From Micromonospora sediminicola (GTDB lineage Bacteria; Actinomycetota; Actinomycetes; Mycobacteriales; Micromonosporaceae): a stretch of DNA of 64,000 nucleotides. The notes beneath the pieces are model-generated. The model did no database searches and was not told the origin of the DNA. It saw only the letters and a list, made by a program, of their open reading frames with translations. Below, in pieces: positions 25,401 to 34,347 of this stretch. A program made the translations under genes and the position numbers. The stretch is from contig NZ_FLRH01000004.1 of assembly GCF_900089585.1 (NCBI RefSeq), positions 1,667,001-1,731,000 on the forward strand, read 5' to 3'. Every line of letters starts with the position of its first letter. Positions within the stretch are counted from its first letter, which is position 1.

Positions 25401-26100
25401 TGAACTGCTCGCGCAGCGCGGGGCTGTACTGCCCCTGGGTGAGTGCCTGGTGCACGACCACCCGGCGCTGGGCCAGGTATTCCTTCTGCCGGGCGACCGC
25501 GGCGGCGGCGCGCATCCGGTCGCTCAGGTCGTTGTCACCGGCGAGCTGGGTGGCCGAGTCACGGATCGAGAGCAGATCGTTGATCAGGCGCTCGTACGCC
25601 TTCTCCGCCTCGTCGATCTTGAGCTTGCCGTTCAGCACCTGGCTGCGGGTGGCCGGCAGGTCCTTGAGCTGGTCGTCGATCTCGTCCAGCCGGGCCTCGA
25701 AGTTGCGCGGCAGGTCGTCGATCTCGCCCCGCTGGCGCAGGTAGGGGCCCTTGGCCTGGTCCACCCGCTGGTTGGCCCGGTTGTAGGCCTCCTGGTACTG
25801 CGCCCGGGTCTGGAGTTCCTTCGCTCCGAGGAAGAGCACCGAACCGACCCGCTCGTCCTGCATCGTGTCGGCCAGGTCACCCGAGTAGCCGATCAGGCTG
25901 GCGAGGTCGCCGGCCCGGTTGGCATTGTTGAGCGTCTCCAGGTGGTCGACCAGACCGCTGGTGCCCACCACGACCGTGGCGATGGTCGGCACGATCATGA
26001 TCAGACCGAGCTTGGACCAGATCGGCATGTCGCGCAGCCGACTCGCCGGCCGGCGCAGCCGCGACAGGAAGGAGCCCGCCGTCGTTGGCCGTTTGCTCAC
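22453..26100 (-). CDS. cvnA: Nitrate/nitrite-sensor-domain histidine kinase-like protein (CvnA)
   Basis: This large membrane protein has 1215 residues. A first transmembrane helix (28-50) and a second (336-356) bracket a helical extracytoplasmic NIT-type sensor domain (about 51-330). A HAMP segment (to about 430), a dimerisation region with H485 in [10 protein letters not shown], and an HATPase domain (545-655; N-box [14 protein letters not shown]-box VEDRGIGIS) follow. Residues 660-1215 are Pro/Ala-rich and probably disordered, including [13 protein letters not shown] repeats at about 807-895. The far C-terminus holds islands of conservation: [13 protein letters not shown] (1004-1016), [10 protein letters not shown] (1112-1121) and [15 protein letters not shown] (1133-1147). 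It heads the cvn operon. The sensed ligand is unknown. Confidence 0.95.
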   Translation of the reverse strand: MSKRPTTAGSFLSRLRRPASRLRDMPIWSKLGLIMIVPTIATVVVGTSGLVDHLETLNNANRAGDLASLIGYSGDLADTMQDERVGSVLFLGAKELQTRAQYQEAYNRANQRVDQAKGPYLRQRGEIDDLPRNFEARLDEIDDQLKDLPATRSQVLNGKLKIDEAEKAYERLINDLLSIRDSATQLAGDNDLSDRMRAAAAVARQKEYLAQRRVVVHQALTQGQYSPALREQFIASGTAQAQALATFRSVATPADAEFFDQTVEGPDLRKADNLTGFMSANNSGSMKNAPFGPDQWDQAMVGNAKLIRTVESRLDGNVVRQADELRSDTQRQVFLETGLLLTMLLLAILFAYLVARSMARSLRDLRQGALSVAQYGLPQAVARLRDPQVTGQLSPVQLANQIAEPLPVRSKDEFGQVTEAFNAVHLEAVRTAAEQAALRASVATMFVNLSRRSQILVDRLIGHLDRLERGEEDPDRLAELFQLDHLATRMRRNDENLLVLAGADSTRVQREPAALIDVLRAAQSEVEHYTRIEFGVIDRDIEVAAHAVNDLVHLVAELFDNATAFSPPDSSVMVEARRVGDRASLYVEDRGIGISSEQLRDLNERLATPPQVDVAVSRMMGLVVVARLASRHGVKVELRPAADRGTVADVTMPTSVLVPRALAGRGMPAPALPAAGPQQGGPTPAFGALAALGNGPHTPPPAPHPGASGNQVTLGGRSFDPGHRNGSGTPANAGGGRAMPAWSDLTGANAGGGDGYAPRAANGQPVDPLPQRRNPAEGDPATTGQQPAIPRQLPSSPEARPYNPPPVSAPPVPPVSAPPLPPVSGAPVSGNPYANNPYPGRPVSAAPVSGHPVSGDPYQGRPVSAAPVSGYPVSGHPVSAAPVSGQPTAGYPVSAPPTDQLPSRPVPSTSAPHVGAPPVWPPVAPATPAPAPAMPERLPAGMDMTTELPRVPRTETPSMAPQQPATPPAAPQPAAAQPASAPAPRQAAPQQPGNRQRYADETMELPIFRELESAWFRTRRPGPNEEAAAPAGPANGAATQQFAKVDTAGRAVPQTTPATTGNTPMAHTPTAGGAPRDNGTANGNARPAYAGGLPTRQPASPQQPSPWQTAADDGWRAASAATEVPVEETTQKGLPKRTPMAQLVPGSIDKPSPSSQRRTPEGVRGLLSAYHRGVQRGRNTTDSNTTGPEGTPGGQQSSQSGSGPVAGSGQKEQQG

Positions 26101-26292
26101 GTCACCGCCCTCGCAAAACCGCGTCCGACGTCACCTGAGGGCAACGCCGAGCGACCGACCCGGCGGGTCGGACCTCCGAGATTCCATCACGCCGCCTCCC
26201 AAAGAGAAAGCCCAGGTTGTCCCTCGCCGGAGGTGTGATGAGATGTTGATGCAATTTGATAGCAATCCGTCTGGCCGGAGTCACTGAAGGTA

Positions 26293-26898
26293 ATGGAACA
26301 CCCGCATCGCGTCGTCCTGCTCGCCGGGCCCTCCGGCTCGGGAAAGTCGTACATAGCCCAGCGAACCGGACTTCCGGTGCTGTGTCTGGACGACTTCTAC
26401 AAGGACGGCGATGACCCTACGTGTCCACGCCGAAACGGACAGGTGGACTGGGAGTCCCCCTTGTCCTGGGACGCGGACACGGCGGTGGAAACCATTGCCC
26501 GACTGGCCCGGGAGGGCAAGGCCGAAGTGCCGGTTTATGCGATCGGCGCGGACCGGCGGGTGGCCACCCGGCCATTCGACGTCGACGGATCGCCAATTTT
26601 CGTCGCCGAAGGGATCTTCGCCGCCGAGATCGTCGCCGAGTGCCGGCGCCGGGGGCTGCTCGCCGGGGCGTACGCGCTGCGGCGCCCGCGAGGCGCGACC
26701 TTCCTGCGCCGGCTCGCCCGCGATCTCGCCGAGCAGCGCAAAGCCCCCCGCGTGCTGGTCCGGCGCGGGATCACGCTGCTGCGGACCGAGCCGGCCGTGC
26801 TGCGCCGGCAGACCGGCCTGGGCGCCGAGGCCGCCCGCGCCCGGCAGGTGCTGCGCGGGGTGGCCGCCCTGCTCGCCGGCCACCCGCGCCGCCGGTGA
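26293..26898 (+). CDS. udk: Uridine kinase-like P-loop kinase
   Basis: The 201-residue protein has the P-loop LAGPSGSGKSYIA, the DDFYKDGDDPT substrate loop and QVDWESPLSWD, all typical of uridine kinases. FVAEGIFAAEIV lies at the second aspartate/glutamate position. It should phosphorylate uridine or cytidine with ATP in the cytosol. It is divergent from cvnA and convergent with add; its TGA stop directly abuts the TCA of add's stop (TGATCA). Its nearby salvage partners are add, upp, deoA and cdd. Confidence 0.88.
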   Translation: MEHPHRVVLLAGPSGSGKSYIAQRTGLPVLCLDDFYKDGDDPTCPRRNGQVDWESPLSWDADTAVETIARLAREGKAEVPVYAIGADRRVATRPFDVDGSPIFVAEGIFAAEIVAECRRRGLLAGAYALRRPRGATFLRRLARDLAEQRKAPRVLVRRGITLLRTEPAVLRRQTGLGAEAARARQVLRGVAALLAGHPRRR

Positions 26899-27975
26899 TC
26901 AGCCGATCAGCTTGGCGTACGCCGGCTTGATCACCTCGTCGATGATCCGCAGCCGCTCGTCGAACGGGATGAACGCGCTCTTCATCGCGTTGATGGTGAA
27001 CCACTGGAGTTCCTTCCAGCCGTAGCCGAAGGCGTCCACCAGCAGCGCCATCTCCCGCGACATCGAGGTGCCGCTCATCAGCCGGTTGTCGGTGTTCACC
27101 GTCACCCGGAAGCGCAGGTCGCGCAGCAGCCCGATCGGGTGGTCGGCGATCGACGCCGCCGCACCGGTCTGCACGTTCGACGACGGGCACAGCTCCAGCG
27201 GGATCCGCTTGTCCCGCACGTACGCCGCCAGCCGGCCCAGCACCGGCGGGTTGCCGGGGGTGATGTCGTCCACGATGCGCACGCCGTGGCCCAGCCGGTC
27301 CGCCCCGCACCACTGGATCGCCTGCCAGATCGACGGCAGGCCGAACGCCTCGCCGGCGTGGATGGTGAAGTGGAAGTTCTCCCGCTGGAGGTACTCGAAC
27401 GCGTCCAGGTGCCGGGTGGGCGGGAAGCCGGCCTCGGCGCCGGCGATGTCGAAGCCGACCACCCCGGTGTCGCGGTGCCGCACCGCCAGCTCGGCGATCT
27501 CCTGCGAGCGGGCCGCGTGCCGCATCGCGGTGAGCAGCGTGCCGATCCGGATCGGCGTGCCCGCCTCGGCGGCCAGCGCGCTGCCCTCCCGGAACCCGGT
27601 GACCACCGCGTCGACCACCTCGTCGAGGGTGAGGTTCTGCTCCAGGTGCTGCTCGGGCGCGAACCGCACCTCGGCGTAGACGACGCCGTCGGCGGCCAGG
27701 TCCAGCGCGCACTCCCGGGCGACCCGACGCAGCGCGGGCGCGGTCTGCATGACCGCGACGGTGTGTGCGAACGTCTCCAGGTAGCGCTCCAGCGAGCCGG
27801 AGTTCGCCGCCTCGGAGAACCAGCGTCCCAGCGCCTCCGGGTCGGTGGTGGGCAGTTCGTGGCCGGCCTCGGCGGCCAGCTCGACGATCGTCGCGGGCCG
27901 CAGGCCGCCGTCGAGGTGATCGTGCAGCAGCGCCTTGGGGACCTTGACGATGTCCTCGTACGAGATTGCGACCAT
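26899..27975 (-). CDS. add: Adenosine deaminase
   Basis: Add converts adenosine to inosine (and deoxyadenosine to deoxyinosine). The 358 residues show the zinc ligands [10 protein letters not shown] at the N-terminus, the catalytic region [12 protein letters not shown] (His and Glu), and a later [19 protein letters not shown] is also characteristic. It is cytosolic. The ATG at 27975 begins [17 protein letters not shown], as in mycobacterial homologues. It is convergent with the uridine kinase and separated from the F420-type oxidoreductase by 47 bp. Confidence 0.96.
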   Translation of the reverse strand: MVAISYEDIVKVPKALLHDHLDGGLRPATIVELAAEAGHELPTTDPEALGRWFSEAANSGSLERYLETFAHTVAVMQTAPALRRVARECALDLAADGVVYAEVRFAPEQHLEQNLTLDEVVDAVVTGFREGSALAAEAGTPIRIGTLLTAMRHAARSQEIAELAVRHRDTGVVGFDIAGAEAGFPPTRHLDAFEYLQRENFHFTIHAGEAFGLPSIWQAIQWCGADRLGHGVRIVDDITPGNPPVLGRLAAYVRDKRIPLELCPSSNVQTGAAASIADHPIGLLRDLRFRVTVNTDNRLMSGTSMSREMALLVDAFGYGWKELQWFTINAMKSAFIPFDERLRIIDEVIKPAYAKLIG

Positions 27976-28022
27976 GCTCAGACCCTAGTCACCGGCGGTG
28001 CCGGTCCGGCACCGGACCGGCT

Positions 28023-28989
<967 letters not shown>

Positions 28990-29002
<13 letters not shown>

Positions 29003-29616
29003 GGTGGGGTCACTCCTGTCGGGATGGCGGCCGGGGCCGGCACGGTGAGTCGGGGAACGAGCCAGGCGACGATCGGACCGATGCCGACCGCGTAGAGCAG
29101 GGTGCCGGGACCGACGGCCCCGCCGAGCAGCCAACCGACCGCCAGCACGGTCACCTCGATCAGGGTGCGTACCGGGCCGAGCGGGAGGCCGCGGGCGGCC
29201 AGGCCGGTCATCAGCCCGTCGCGCGGACCGGGACCGAGGCGGGCGCCCAGGTAGAGCGCGGTGGCGAGACCGTTGAGCAGGATGCCCGCGACCAGCAGCC
29301 CGATCCGACCGGCGAGCGGGTCGAGCGGGGGGACCAGGGCCAGCGTCGCGTCGAGGGCCAGCCCGACCAGGGCGACGTTCGCCACCGTGCCGATGCCGGG
29401 GCGCTGCCGCAACGGGATCCACAGCAGCAGCACCAGCAGCGCCACGCCGTTGACCAGCAGGCCCATCGGCAGGCCGGTGCGGGCGGCGAGGCCCTGGTGC
29501 AGCACGTCCCAGGACGCGAGGCCGAGGTCGGCGCGGACCATCAGCGCGACGCTGACGCCGAACAGGGTCAGGCCGGCGAGCAGCCGGACCACCCGGGCCG
29601 ACATTTTCGTTGACAT
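28990..29616 (-). CDS. YczE/YitT-type integral membrane protein
   Basis: The 208-residue protein has five to six hydrophobic helices. It carries the family hallmarks ALMVRADLGLASWDVLHQGLA, NGLATALYLGARLGPGPRDGLMTGLA and RTLIEVTVLAVGWLLGG. The function is unknown; Bacillus YczE is needed for antibiotic production. The ATG at 29616 sits 7 bp after a TAGGTT -10 hexamer, so the message is probably leaderless. A TGACATGTCA palindrome covers this start codon. It is divergent from a MarR regulator, which probably controls it. Confidence 0.88.
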
Positions 29617-29666
29617 GTCATCAACCTAGGCGGCATGTTGGTGACATGTCAACCAACCGTTAGGAT
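29609..29666. promoter_or_regulatory. Divergent leaderless promoters with two TGACATGTCA-type operators
   Basis: For the minus-strand gene: -35 TTGACA (29652-29647), 18-bp spacer, -10 TAGGTT (29628-29623), then 6 bp to the ATG. For the plus-strand marR gene: -35 TTGGTG (29638-29643), 17-bp spacer, -10 TAGGAT (29661-29666), then 6 bp to the ATG. TGACATGTCA occurs at 29611-29620 over the first start codon and at 29642-29651 over both -35 boxes. The geometry predicts that one regulator represses both genes. Confidence 0.75.
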
Positions 29667-29672
29667 CGGGGC

Positions 29673-30170
29673 ATGGACGAACCGCGCTGGCTCGACGAGC
29701 GGGAGGACCGCGCGTGGCGGGGCTACCGGCGGATGCGCCGGCTGCTCGACCTGGAGCTGGCCCGTGAGCTGATGCAGGACGCCGGCCTCTCCGAGCCGGA
29801 CTACGACGTGCTGAGCGACCTCTCCGAGACCCCCGACCAGCGGATGCGGCTCAGCGAGCTGGCCGACCGGATGCTCTGGTCCCGCAGCCGGCTCTCCCAC
29901 CACATCTCCCGGATGCAGCAACGCGGCCTGGTCGTCCGGGAGGAGTGCGCCACCGACGGGCGCGGCTCGGTGGTGACCCTCACCCCGGCCGGCCGGCGGG
30001 CCGTCGAGGCCGCCGCGCCGGGGCACGTGGCCGCCGTCCGCCGCCACCTGATCGACCTGCTCACCCCGGCCGAGCTGGCGGCGCTCGGCACACTCAGCCA
30101 GCGGGTGGTCGACCGTCTCGCCGGCCGACCCGGCGACGGCGCCGGTCGACGCGCGGAAGCGGCGGGCTGA
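29673..30170 (+). CDS. MarR family transcriptional regulator
   Basis: The 165-residue protein is a typical MarR winged helix: ELMQDAGLSEPDYDVLSDLSETPDQRMRLSELADRMLWSRSRLSHHISRMQQRGLVVREE, with the wing DGRGSVVTLTPAGR. It is predicted to bind the TGACATGTCA palindromes just upstream and so regulate itself and the divergent YczE operon. Only 3 bp separate it from the rRNA methyltransferase gene, so both are likely controlled together, and an antibiotic-like effector would make sense. That effector is inferred, not shown. Confidence 0.93.
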   Translation: MDEPRWLDEREDRAWRGYRRMRRLLDLELARELMQDAGLSEPDYDVLSDLSETPDQRMRLSELADRMLWSRSRLSHHISRMQQRGLVVREECATDGRGSVVTLTPAGRRAVEAAAPGHVAAVRRHLIDLLTPAELAALGTLSQRVVDRLAGRPGDGAGRRAEAAG

Positions 30171-30173
30171 GCC

Positions 30174-31025
30174 GTGGACCACCGGATCCTGGGCCGGCTG
30201 CGCTGCCCGGTCTGCGCCGAGCCGCTGGCCGAGGCCACCGCCGGCACCACCCGCGCGCTGCGTTGCCCGCGCGGGCACAGCTTCGACACCGCCCGGCAGG
30301 GCTACGTCAACCTGCTCGCCGGCCGCACCCCGCACAGCGGGGACAGCGCCGACATGGTCTCCGCCCGGTCCGACTTCCTCGCCGCCGGGCACTACGACAC
30401 CGTCGCCACCGCGCTGGCCTCCGTCGCGACGCGCGTCGCGCCCGACGACCCGTACCCCCTGGTGGTGGACGCCGGCGCGGGGACCGGCCACTACCTCGCG
30501 GCGGTGCTGGCGGCGCTGCCGGACGCCCACGGCCTGGCGCTGGACGTCTCCAAGCCGGCGCTGCGCCGCGCGGCCCGGGCCCATCCGCGCGCGGCCGCCG
30601 CGTTGGCCGACACCTGGCAGCGGCTACCGCTGGCCGACCGGTCCGTGGCCGTGCTGCTGAACGTCTTCGCGCCGCGCAACGGTCCGGAGTTCCACCGGGT
30701 GCTCGACCCGGCCGGAGCGCTGCTGGTGGTCACCCCCGCCGTCGACCACCTGGCCGAGCTGGTCGACGCGCTCGACCTGCTCCGGGTGGACCCCGACAAG
30801 GCCGACCGGGTGGCCGGCAGCCTGGCCGGCCACTTCGCCGAGGAATCCGTCACCGAGCACCGGGCCCGGCTGACGCTGACCCGCGCCGAGGTCACCACGC
30901 TGGTGGGGATGGGACCCAGCGCCTGGCACGCCGACCCGGGACGGCTCGCCGCCCGGGTCGCCGGGCTGCCCGAGCCGGCGCCGGTCACGCTCGCCGTCCG
31001 GCTGGGCGTGCACCGGCCGCGCTGA
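30174..31025 (+). CDS. 23S rRNA (guanine-N1)-methyltransferase, RlmA/TlrB-like
   Basis: The 283-residue protein starts with a zinc-ribbon CPVC...CPRGHSFD (residues about 11-40), followed by ARQGYVNLLAG and HSGDSADMVSARSDFL, which are hallmarks of RlmA(I)/RlmA(II). A SAM-binding motif DAGAGTGHYL and VLLNVFAPRNGPEFHRVL come next. RlmA(I) methylates G745 and RlmA(II)/TlrB G748 of 23S rRNA; Micromonospora producers carry such enzymes for macrolide self-protection. Which guanine is modified here cannot be told from sequence. It starts at a GTG 3 bp after the marR stop. Confidence 0.9.
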   Translation: MDHRILGRLRCPVCAEPLAEATAGTTRALRCPRGHSFDTARQGYVNLLAGRTPHSGDSADMVSARSDFLAAGHYDTVATALASVATRVAPDDPYPLVVDAGAGTGHYLAAVLAALPDAHGLALDVSKPALRRAARAHPRAAAALADTWQRLPLADRSVAVLLNVFAPRNGPEFHRVLDPAGALLVVTPAVDHLAELVDALDLLRVDPDKADRVAGSLAGHFAEESVTEHRARLTLTRAEVTTLVGMGPSAWHADPGRLAARVAGLPEPAPVTLAVRLGVHRPR

Positions 31026-31070
31026 CGCGACCCTCGACCTGATCCGCGTCCTGGTCGCCCCTGGACAGCG

Positions 31071-31142
31071 CGTGGCGGGCCCGGCCGAGAGCCGAGCCCG
31101 CCACGTCGGTTGCCGCGAGCCGTCGGGCCGCCGAGGCGGCCC
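31071..31142 (+). terminator. Terminator hairpins between the methyltransferase and secreted-protein genes
   Basis: CGTGGCGGGC at 31071-31080 and GCCCGCCACG at 31096-31105 make a perfect 10-bp stem. A second palindrome, GGGCCGCC-GA-GGCGGCCC, lies at 31125-31142. The two serve convergent genes ending at 31025 (+) and 31149 (-). Confidence 0.65.
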
Positions 31143-31148
31143 GCCGGG

Positions 31149-31478
31149 TCAGACGAGGTCGAGACCGCCCGAGGAGAAGGTCTCGCCGCTCGCGGGGCAG
31201 TAGGCGTACGACGCCTGTCCGCTGCTCGCCGACTTCCACGAGCCGTAGCCGTTGGTGTAGTAGTAGTCGCCGGCCGCGCCGTAGTAGTGCCGGCACGTGA
31301 TCCTGGCCCGGTACTGGCCGGTGCCGCCGTGGCACACCGCGACGATGGAGGTCGCCGTGTACTTCGCCCAGGAACAGTTGGTGGGGGTGGCGAGCGCCGG
31401 CGCCGCGGTGGCGACCACCGCACCCGTCGACAGAGCCGCCGCGGCGAAAAGGCCAGCAGTCAATTTACGAATACGCAT
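31149..31478 (-). CDS. Small secreted four-cysteine protein A
   Basis: The 109-residue precursor has a clear signal peptide (MRIRKLTAGLFAAAALSTG, cleavage probably after APALA). The mature part is about 80 residues with four cysteines in NCSWAKY, VCHGG, TCRHYY and YCPASG, so two disulfides are likely. It is rich in Tyr, Ser and Gly. GGAGG stands 5 bp before the ATG. The product upstream in the same orientation (31534-31869) is a clear paralogue with all four cysteines in the same order. I recognise no known domain; a role in the cell envelope or in inter-microbial interaction is only a guess. Confidence 0.85.
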   Translation of the reverse strand: MRIRKLTAGLFAAAALSTGAVVATAAPALATPTNCSWAKYTATSIVAVCHGGTGQYRARITCRHYYGAAGDYYYTNGYGSWKSASSGQASYAYCPASGETFSSGGLDLV

Positions 31479-31533
31479 TACTACCTCCGAATTTCCCGAC
31501 AGAAACGCCCATCAGAATGTGCAGCGGCATTCG

Positions 31534-31869
31534 TCAGGAAATCTGGATGCCATCCGACTTGTAGTAGGAGTAGACACCATTCACCGTGGGGCAGTACGAG
31601 TACGAGGGCGAGCCGGACCCGGCGGCCTTCCACGGGCCGTACCCGTTGACGTACCGGGTCGCACCCTCGTACGGCGAGTACTGGCAGGAGACGACCGAGC
31701 GGAAGTTGCCGGTCCCGCTGTTGCAGATGGCGACCGCCGCGCTGGCGCTGTACTTGGCGTGCGAGCAACTCTGCGGCGTGGCCGCCGCAGGGCTCGCGCT
31801 CACCGCGACCAGGCCACCGGCAATTGCCACGCCCGCGACCGCGGACATGGTGATTCGACGCAGCTTCAT
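31534..31869 (-). CDS. Small secreted four-cysteine protein B (paralogue of A)
   Basis: The 111-residue precursor has a signal peptide ending near ASPAAA, followed by TPQSCSHAKYSASAAVAIC, GTGNFRSVVSC and SYSYCPTVNG. The four Cys positions, CS-x-AKY, GTG, NGYG-x-WK and YCP match protein A, so they arose by tandem duplication. A GGGGAGG ribosome binding site precedes the ATG. It is probably the first gene of a two-gene unit, 55 bp ahead of A. A possible promoter with TTGTGC and GATACT boxes (31958-31931, minus strand) lies upstream. The coding DNA is visibly less GC-rich than neighbouring genes. Confidence 0.85.
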   Translation of the reverse strand: MKLRRITMSAVAGVAIAGGLVAVSASPAAATPQSCSHAKYSASAAVAICNSGTGNFRSVVSCQYSPYEGATRYVNGYGPWKAAGSGSPSYSYCPTVNGVYSYYKSDGIQIS

Positions 31870-32133
31870 GTTCCTCCCCGTCTTTCAGAACAGCTGCGGG
31901 AAAATATCCCCCGCGCTTGACTGGCGAAACAGTATCAGCCGCTGTCGATCACGCACAAGTACTTGAGAAGCCACCCTCCGACACTCACTCGGAGTAATGT
32001 CCAGGCGGGGACCATCGACGCTAACGCTCGTTTGGCAGCCCGACCGGCCGGCCCGACAATTGACCGCGATCAGATACGCCGGCGGCGCGGCCGGCGGGGC
32101 GGGAAAGCGCGAGAACCACCGTGTCGCGGCGGT

Positions 32134-32814
32134 TCAGGTGGAGAGGTCGACCTCTTCCCAGCCCGGCGGCTCCTCGTGGTACGGCCCGCGCAGCACCACG
32201 GCCCACTCCAACGCCCACCGGCGCTGGCCGATCGCGTTGGCGTCCACCAGCCCGGGCAGCGCCCGGCCGGCCCGCTCGGTCTCCAGGTAGGCCCAGTCCA
32301 GGCAGTAGTGCAGGTCGAGCAGCGCCGCCGCGTCGGCGGGATGTTGCGGTGCGGCCAGGATCCGGGCCTGCCACTGCGGGAACGTCTCCCCGGTGACCAG
32401 GTTCGGCATCCGTTCGACCAACCGTTCGTCGACCGGCACGGTCGGGTCCAGCTGTTTGGTCAGGCCGAGCACCCAGGCCAGCGAGAAGAGCGCGTCGTGG
32501 TGCAGCACGAACGACCGGTGGTCGCCCCGGCCGCCCATCACGAACTGCCACTCCGGCGGCGTCAGCATCTCGACCAGGTGCGAGTCGAGCAGCCAGCTCA
32601 TCGCCGCCTGCGCGGGCATGCCGAAGCAGCGGGCCAGGATCAGATGCAGCACCGCGATCCGGGCCTCGATCTCCGGGGTCGGGCGCAGCTCGATCTCGTC
32701 GCCCGGCTCCCACACCAGCGGGAACTGCGGCGGCGGCAGCGGAAGACCCAGCCGGGACAGCTCGTCGAGGCTCGCCTCGCGGACGGCCCGAGGATCGGGA
32801 GCGGATACGCGCAA
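32134..32814 (-). CDS. DUF4272 domain-containing protein
   Basis: The 226-residue soluble protein carries the DUF4272 core: REASLDELSRLGLPLPP near the start, EIEARIAVLHLILARC, LSFAWVLG-like LFSLAWVLGLTKQLDPTV, and the C-terminal LLDLHYCLDWAYLETERAGRALPGLVDANAIGQRRWALEW. The function is unknown. It is predicted to start at a TTG at 32814 with AGGGA 8 bp before. It follows deoA on the same strand after a strong hairpin, so it is probably expressed separately. The region 31870-32133 upstream of the secreted-protein genes holds only their promoter. Confidence 0.85.
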   Translation of the reverse strand: MRVSAPDPRAVREASLDELSRLGLPLPPPQFPLVWEPGDEIELRPTPEIEARIAVLHLILARCFGMPAQAAMSWLLDSHLVEMLTPPEWQFVMGGRGDHRSFVLHHDALFSLAWVLGLTKQLDPTVPVDERLVERMPNLVTGETFPQWQARILAAPQHPADAAALLDLHYCLDWAYLETERAGRALPGLVDANAIGQRRWALEWAVVLRGPYHEEPPGWEEVDLST

Positions 32815-32883
32815 CGGTCAGTCCCTGTCTGGTCGCCCCGGCTCGCCGCCGGTCGGTCCCCCTGGCCTGGGAGGATAGCGGCT

Positions 32884-32918
32884 CCGGCCGGGCCGGCACC
32901 ATGGCCGGCCCGAGCCGG
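32884..32918 (-). terminator. Hairpin terminator of deoA
   Basis: CGGGCCGG and CCGGCCCG form an 8-bp stem around 32889-32912, extended by CCGGC/GCCGG with one bulged base, across 32884-32918. It is 6 bp beyond the deoA stop on the minus strand. Confidence 0.65.
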
Positions 32919-32924
32919 AACCCG

Positions 32925-34205
32925 TCAACCGATCCGGTCGATGACCAGCGGCGTGACGGCCGGCGCCTCGGCCGCCACCCGGATCGCCCCACGCGCCTCG
33001 GCCAGCGCCGCCGGGATCCGCTCGGCGTGCTCGGCGCGCAGCTCGAACAGCGGGTCACCGACCCGCACGCGATCGCCGGGGCGCTTGTGCAGGACCACGC
33101 CCGCCGGCACGCTCACCGGGTCCTCCTTGCGGGCCCGGCCGGCGCCGAGCCGCCAGGCGGCCACCCCGATGGCGTACGCGTCGACCTCGGCCACCCAGCC
33201 GTCCTCGGCCGCGGTGACGACCTCGACCTCCGGCGCGGTCGGCATCGGGGCGTCCGGGTCGCCGCCCTGCGCCCGGATCATCGTCCGCCAGGCGTCCATC
33301 GCCCGGCCGTCCCGCAGCGCGGCGGCCGGGTCGGCGTCCGGCAGGCCCGCGGCGTCGAGCATCTCCCGGGCCAGCGCCAGCGTCAGCTCCACCACGTCGG
33401 CCGGGCCGCCGCCGGCGAGCACCTCCACCGACTCGGTCACCTCGACCGCGTTGCCGACCGTCAGGCCGAGCGGGGTGGACATGTCGGTGAGCAGGGCGAC
33501 CGTGCGCACCCCGTGCGCCCCACCCAGCTCGACCATGGTGCGGGCCAGCTCGCGGGCGTCGTCGACGTTCTTCATGAAGGCGCCGGAGCCGACCTTCACG
33601 TCGAGCACCAGCGCGCCGGTCCCCTCCGCGATCTTCTTGCTCATGATCGAGCTGGCGATGAGCGGGATCGCCTCGACGGTGCCGGTGACGTCGCGCAGCG
33701 CGTACAGCTTGCGGTCGGCCGGCGCGAGCCCGTCACCGGCCGCGCAGATCACCGCGCCGACGTCGCGGAGCTGGGCGATGAACTCGTCGTTGCCCAGCGC
33801 CGCCCGCCAACCCGGGATCGACTCCAGCTTGTCCAGCGTGCCGCCGGTGTGACCGAGCCCCCGGCCGGACAGCTGCGGGACGGCCGCGCCGCACGCGGCG
33901 ACCAGAGGGGTCAGCGGCAGGGTGATCTTGTCGCCGACGCCGCCGGTGGAGTGCTTGTCCACGGTCGGCCGGGCCACCGACGACAGGTCCAGCCGCTCGC
34001 CGCTGGCGATCATGGCAGCGGTCCACCGGGCGATCTCCGGGCCGGTCATGCCGCGCAGCAGGATCGCCATGGCCAGCGCCGACATCTGCTCGTCGGCCAC
34101 CAACCCCTTGGTGTACGCGTCGACCACCCAGTCGATCTGCCCGTCGCTCAGCACACCCCCGTCCCGCTTCGCCCGGATGACGTCAACCGCCGTAAAAGCA
34201 CTCAC
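32925..34205 (-). CDS. deoA: Thymidine phosphorylase
   Basis: DeoA cleaves thymidine or deoxyuridine with phosphate to the base and deoxyribose-1-phosphate. The 426 residues show DVIRAKRDGGVLSDGQIDWVVDAYTKG, the signature VDKHSTGGVGDKITLPLTPL (near residue 84), SGRGLGHTGGTLDKLE, and DVKVGSGAFMK. I chose the GTG at 34205 (VSAFTAVDVI), which matches family N-termini; the longer open frame upstream overlaps a terminator hairpin. It is the last gene downstream of cdd on the same strand, 142 bp away, with a strong hairpin between. Confidence 0.95.
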   Translation of the reverse strand: MSAFTAVDVIRAKRDGGVLSDGQIDWVVDAYTKGLVADEQMSALAMAILLRGMTGPEIARWTAAMIASGERLDLSSVARPTVDKHSTGGVGDKITLPLTPLVAACGAAVPQLSGRGLGHTGGTLDKLESIPGWRAALGNDEFIAQLRDVGAVICAAGDGLAPADRKLYALRDVTGTVEAIPLIASSIMSKKIAEGTGALVLDVKVGSGAFMKNVDDARELARTMVELGGAHGVRTVALLTDMSTPLGLTVGNAVEVTESVEVLAGGGPADVVELTLALAREMLDAAGLPDADPAAALRDGRAMDAWRTMIRAQGGDPDAPMPTAPEVEVVTAAEDGWVAEVDAYAIGVAAWRLGAGRARKEDPVSVPAGVVLHKRPGDRVRVGDPLFELRAEHAERIPAALAEARGAIRVAAEAPAVTPLVIDRIG

Positions 34206-34268
34206 CTTTGAGTTCCCATCAATAGATCGACAACGCCGGCCGCATTCTCCGCGCACGGTGCCCACGTC

Positions 34269-34342
34269 GGGCCTGGGCCGACCGTGCCCGGCGGAGGGAT
34301 CAAGCCTGACCGCCCGGAGCCGGGCGCGGTCGGCCCAGGCCC
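34269..34342 (-). terminator. Long hairpin between cdd and deoA
   Basis: Bases 34269-34284 and 34327-34342 form a perfect 16-bp stem (GGGCCTGGGCCGACCG with its complement). Inner TGCCCGGC/GCCGGGCG pairing follows. It begins 5 bp after the cdd stop and may terminate or attenuate reading into deoA. Confidence 0.7.
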
Positions 34343-34347
34343 CAACC

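Noticed and set aside
22588-26238. 1216-codon open frame opposite cvnA
   Set aside because: Its translation is Gly/Arg/Val-rich without domains, while cvnA on the other strand has clear membrane, HAMP and ATPase motifs. It is a by-product of high GC.
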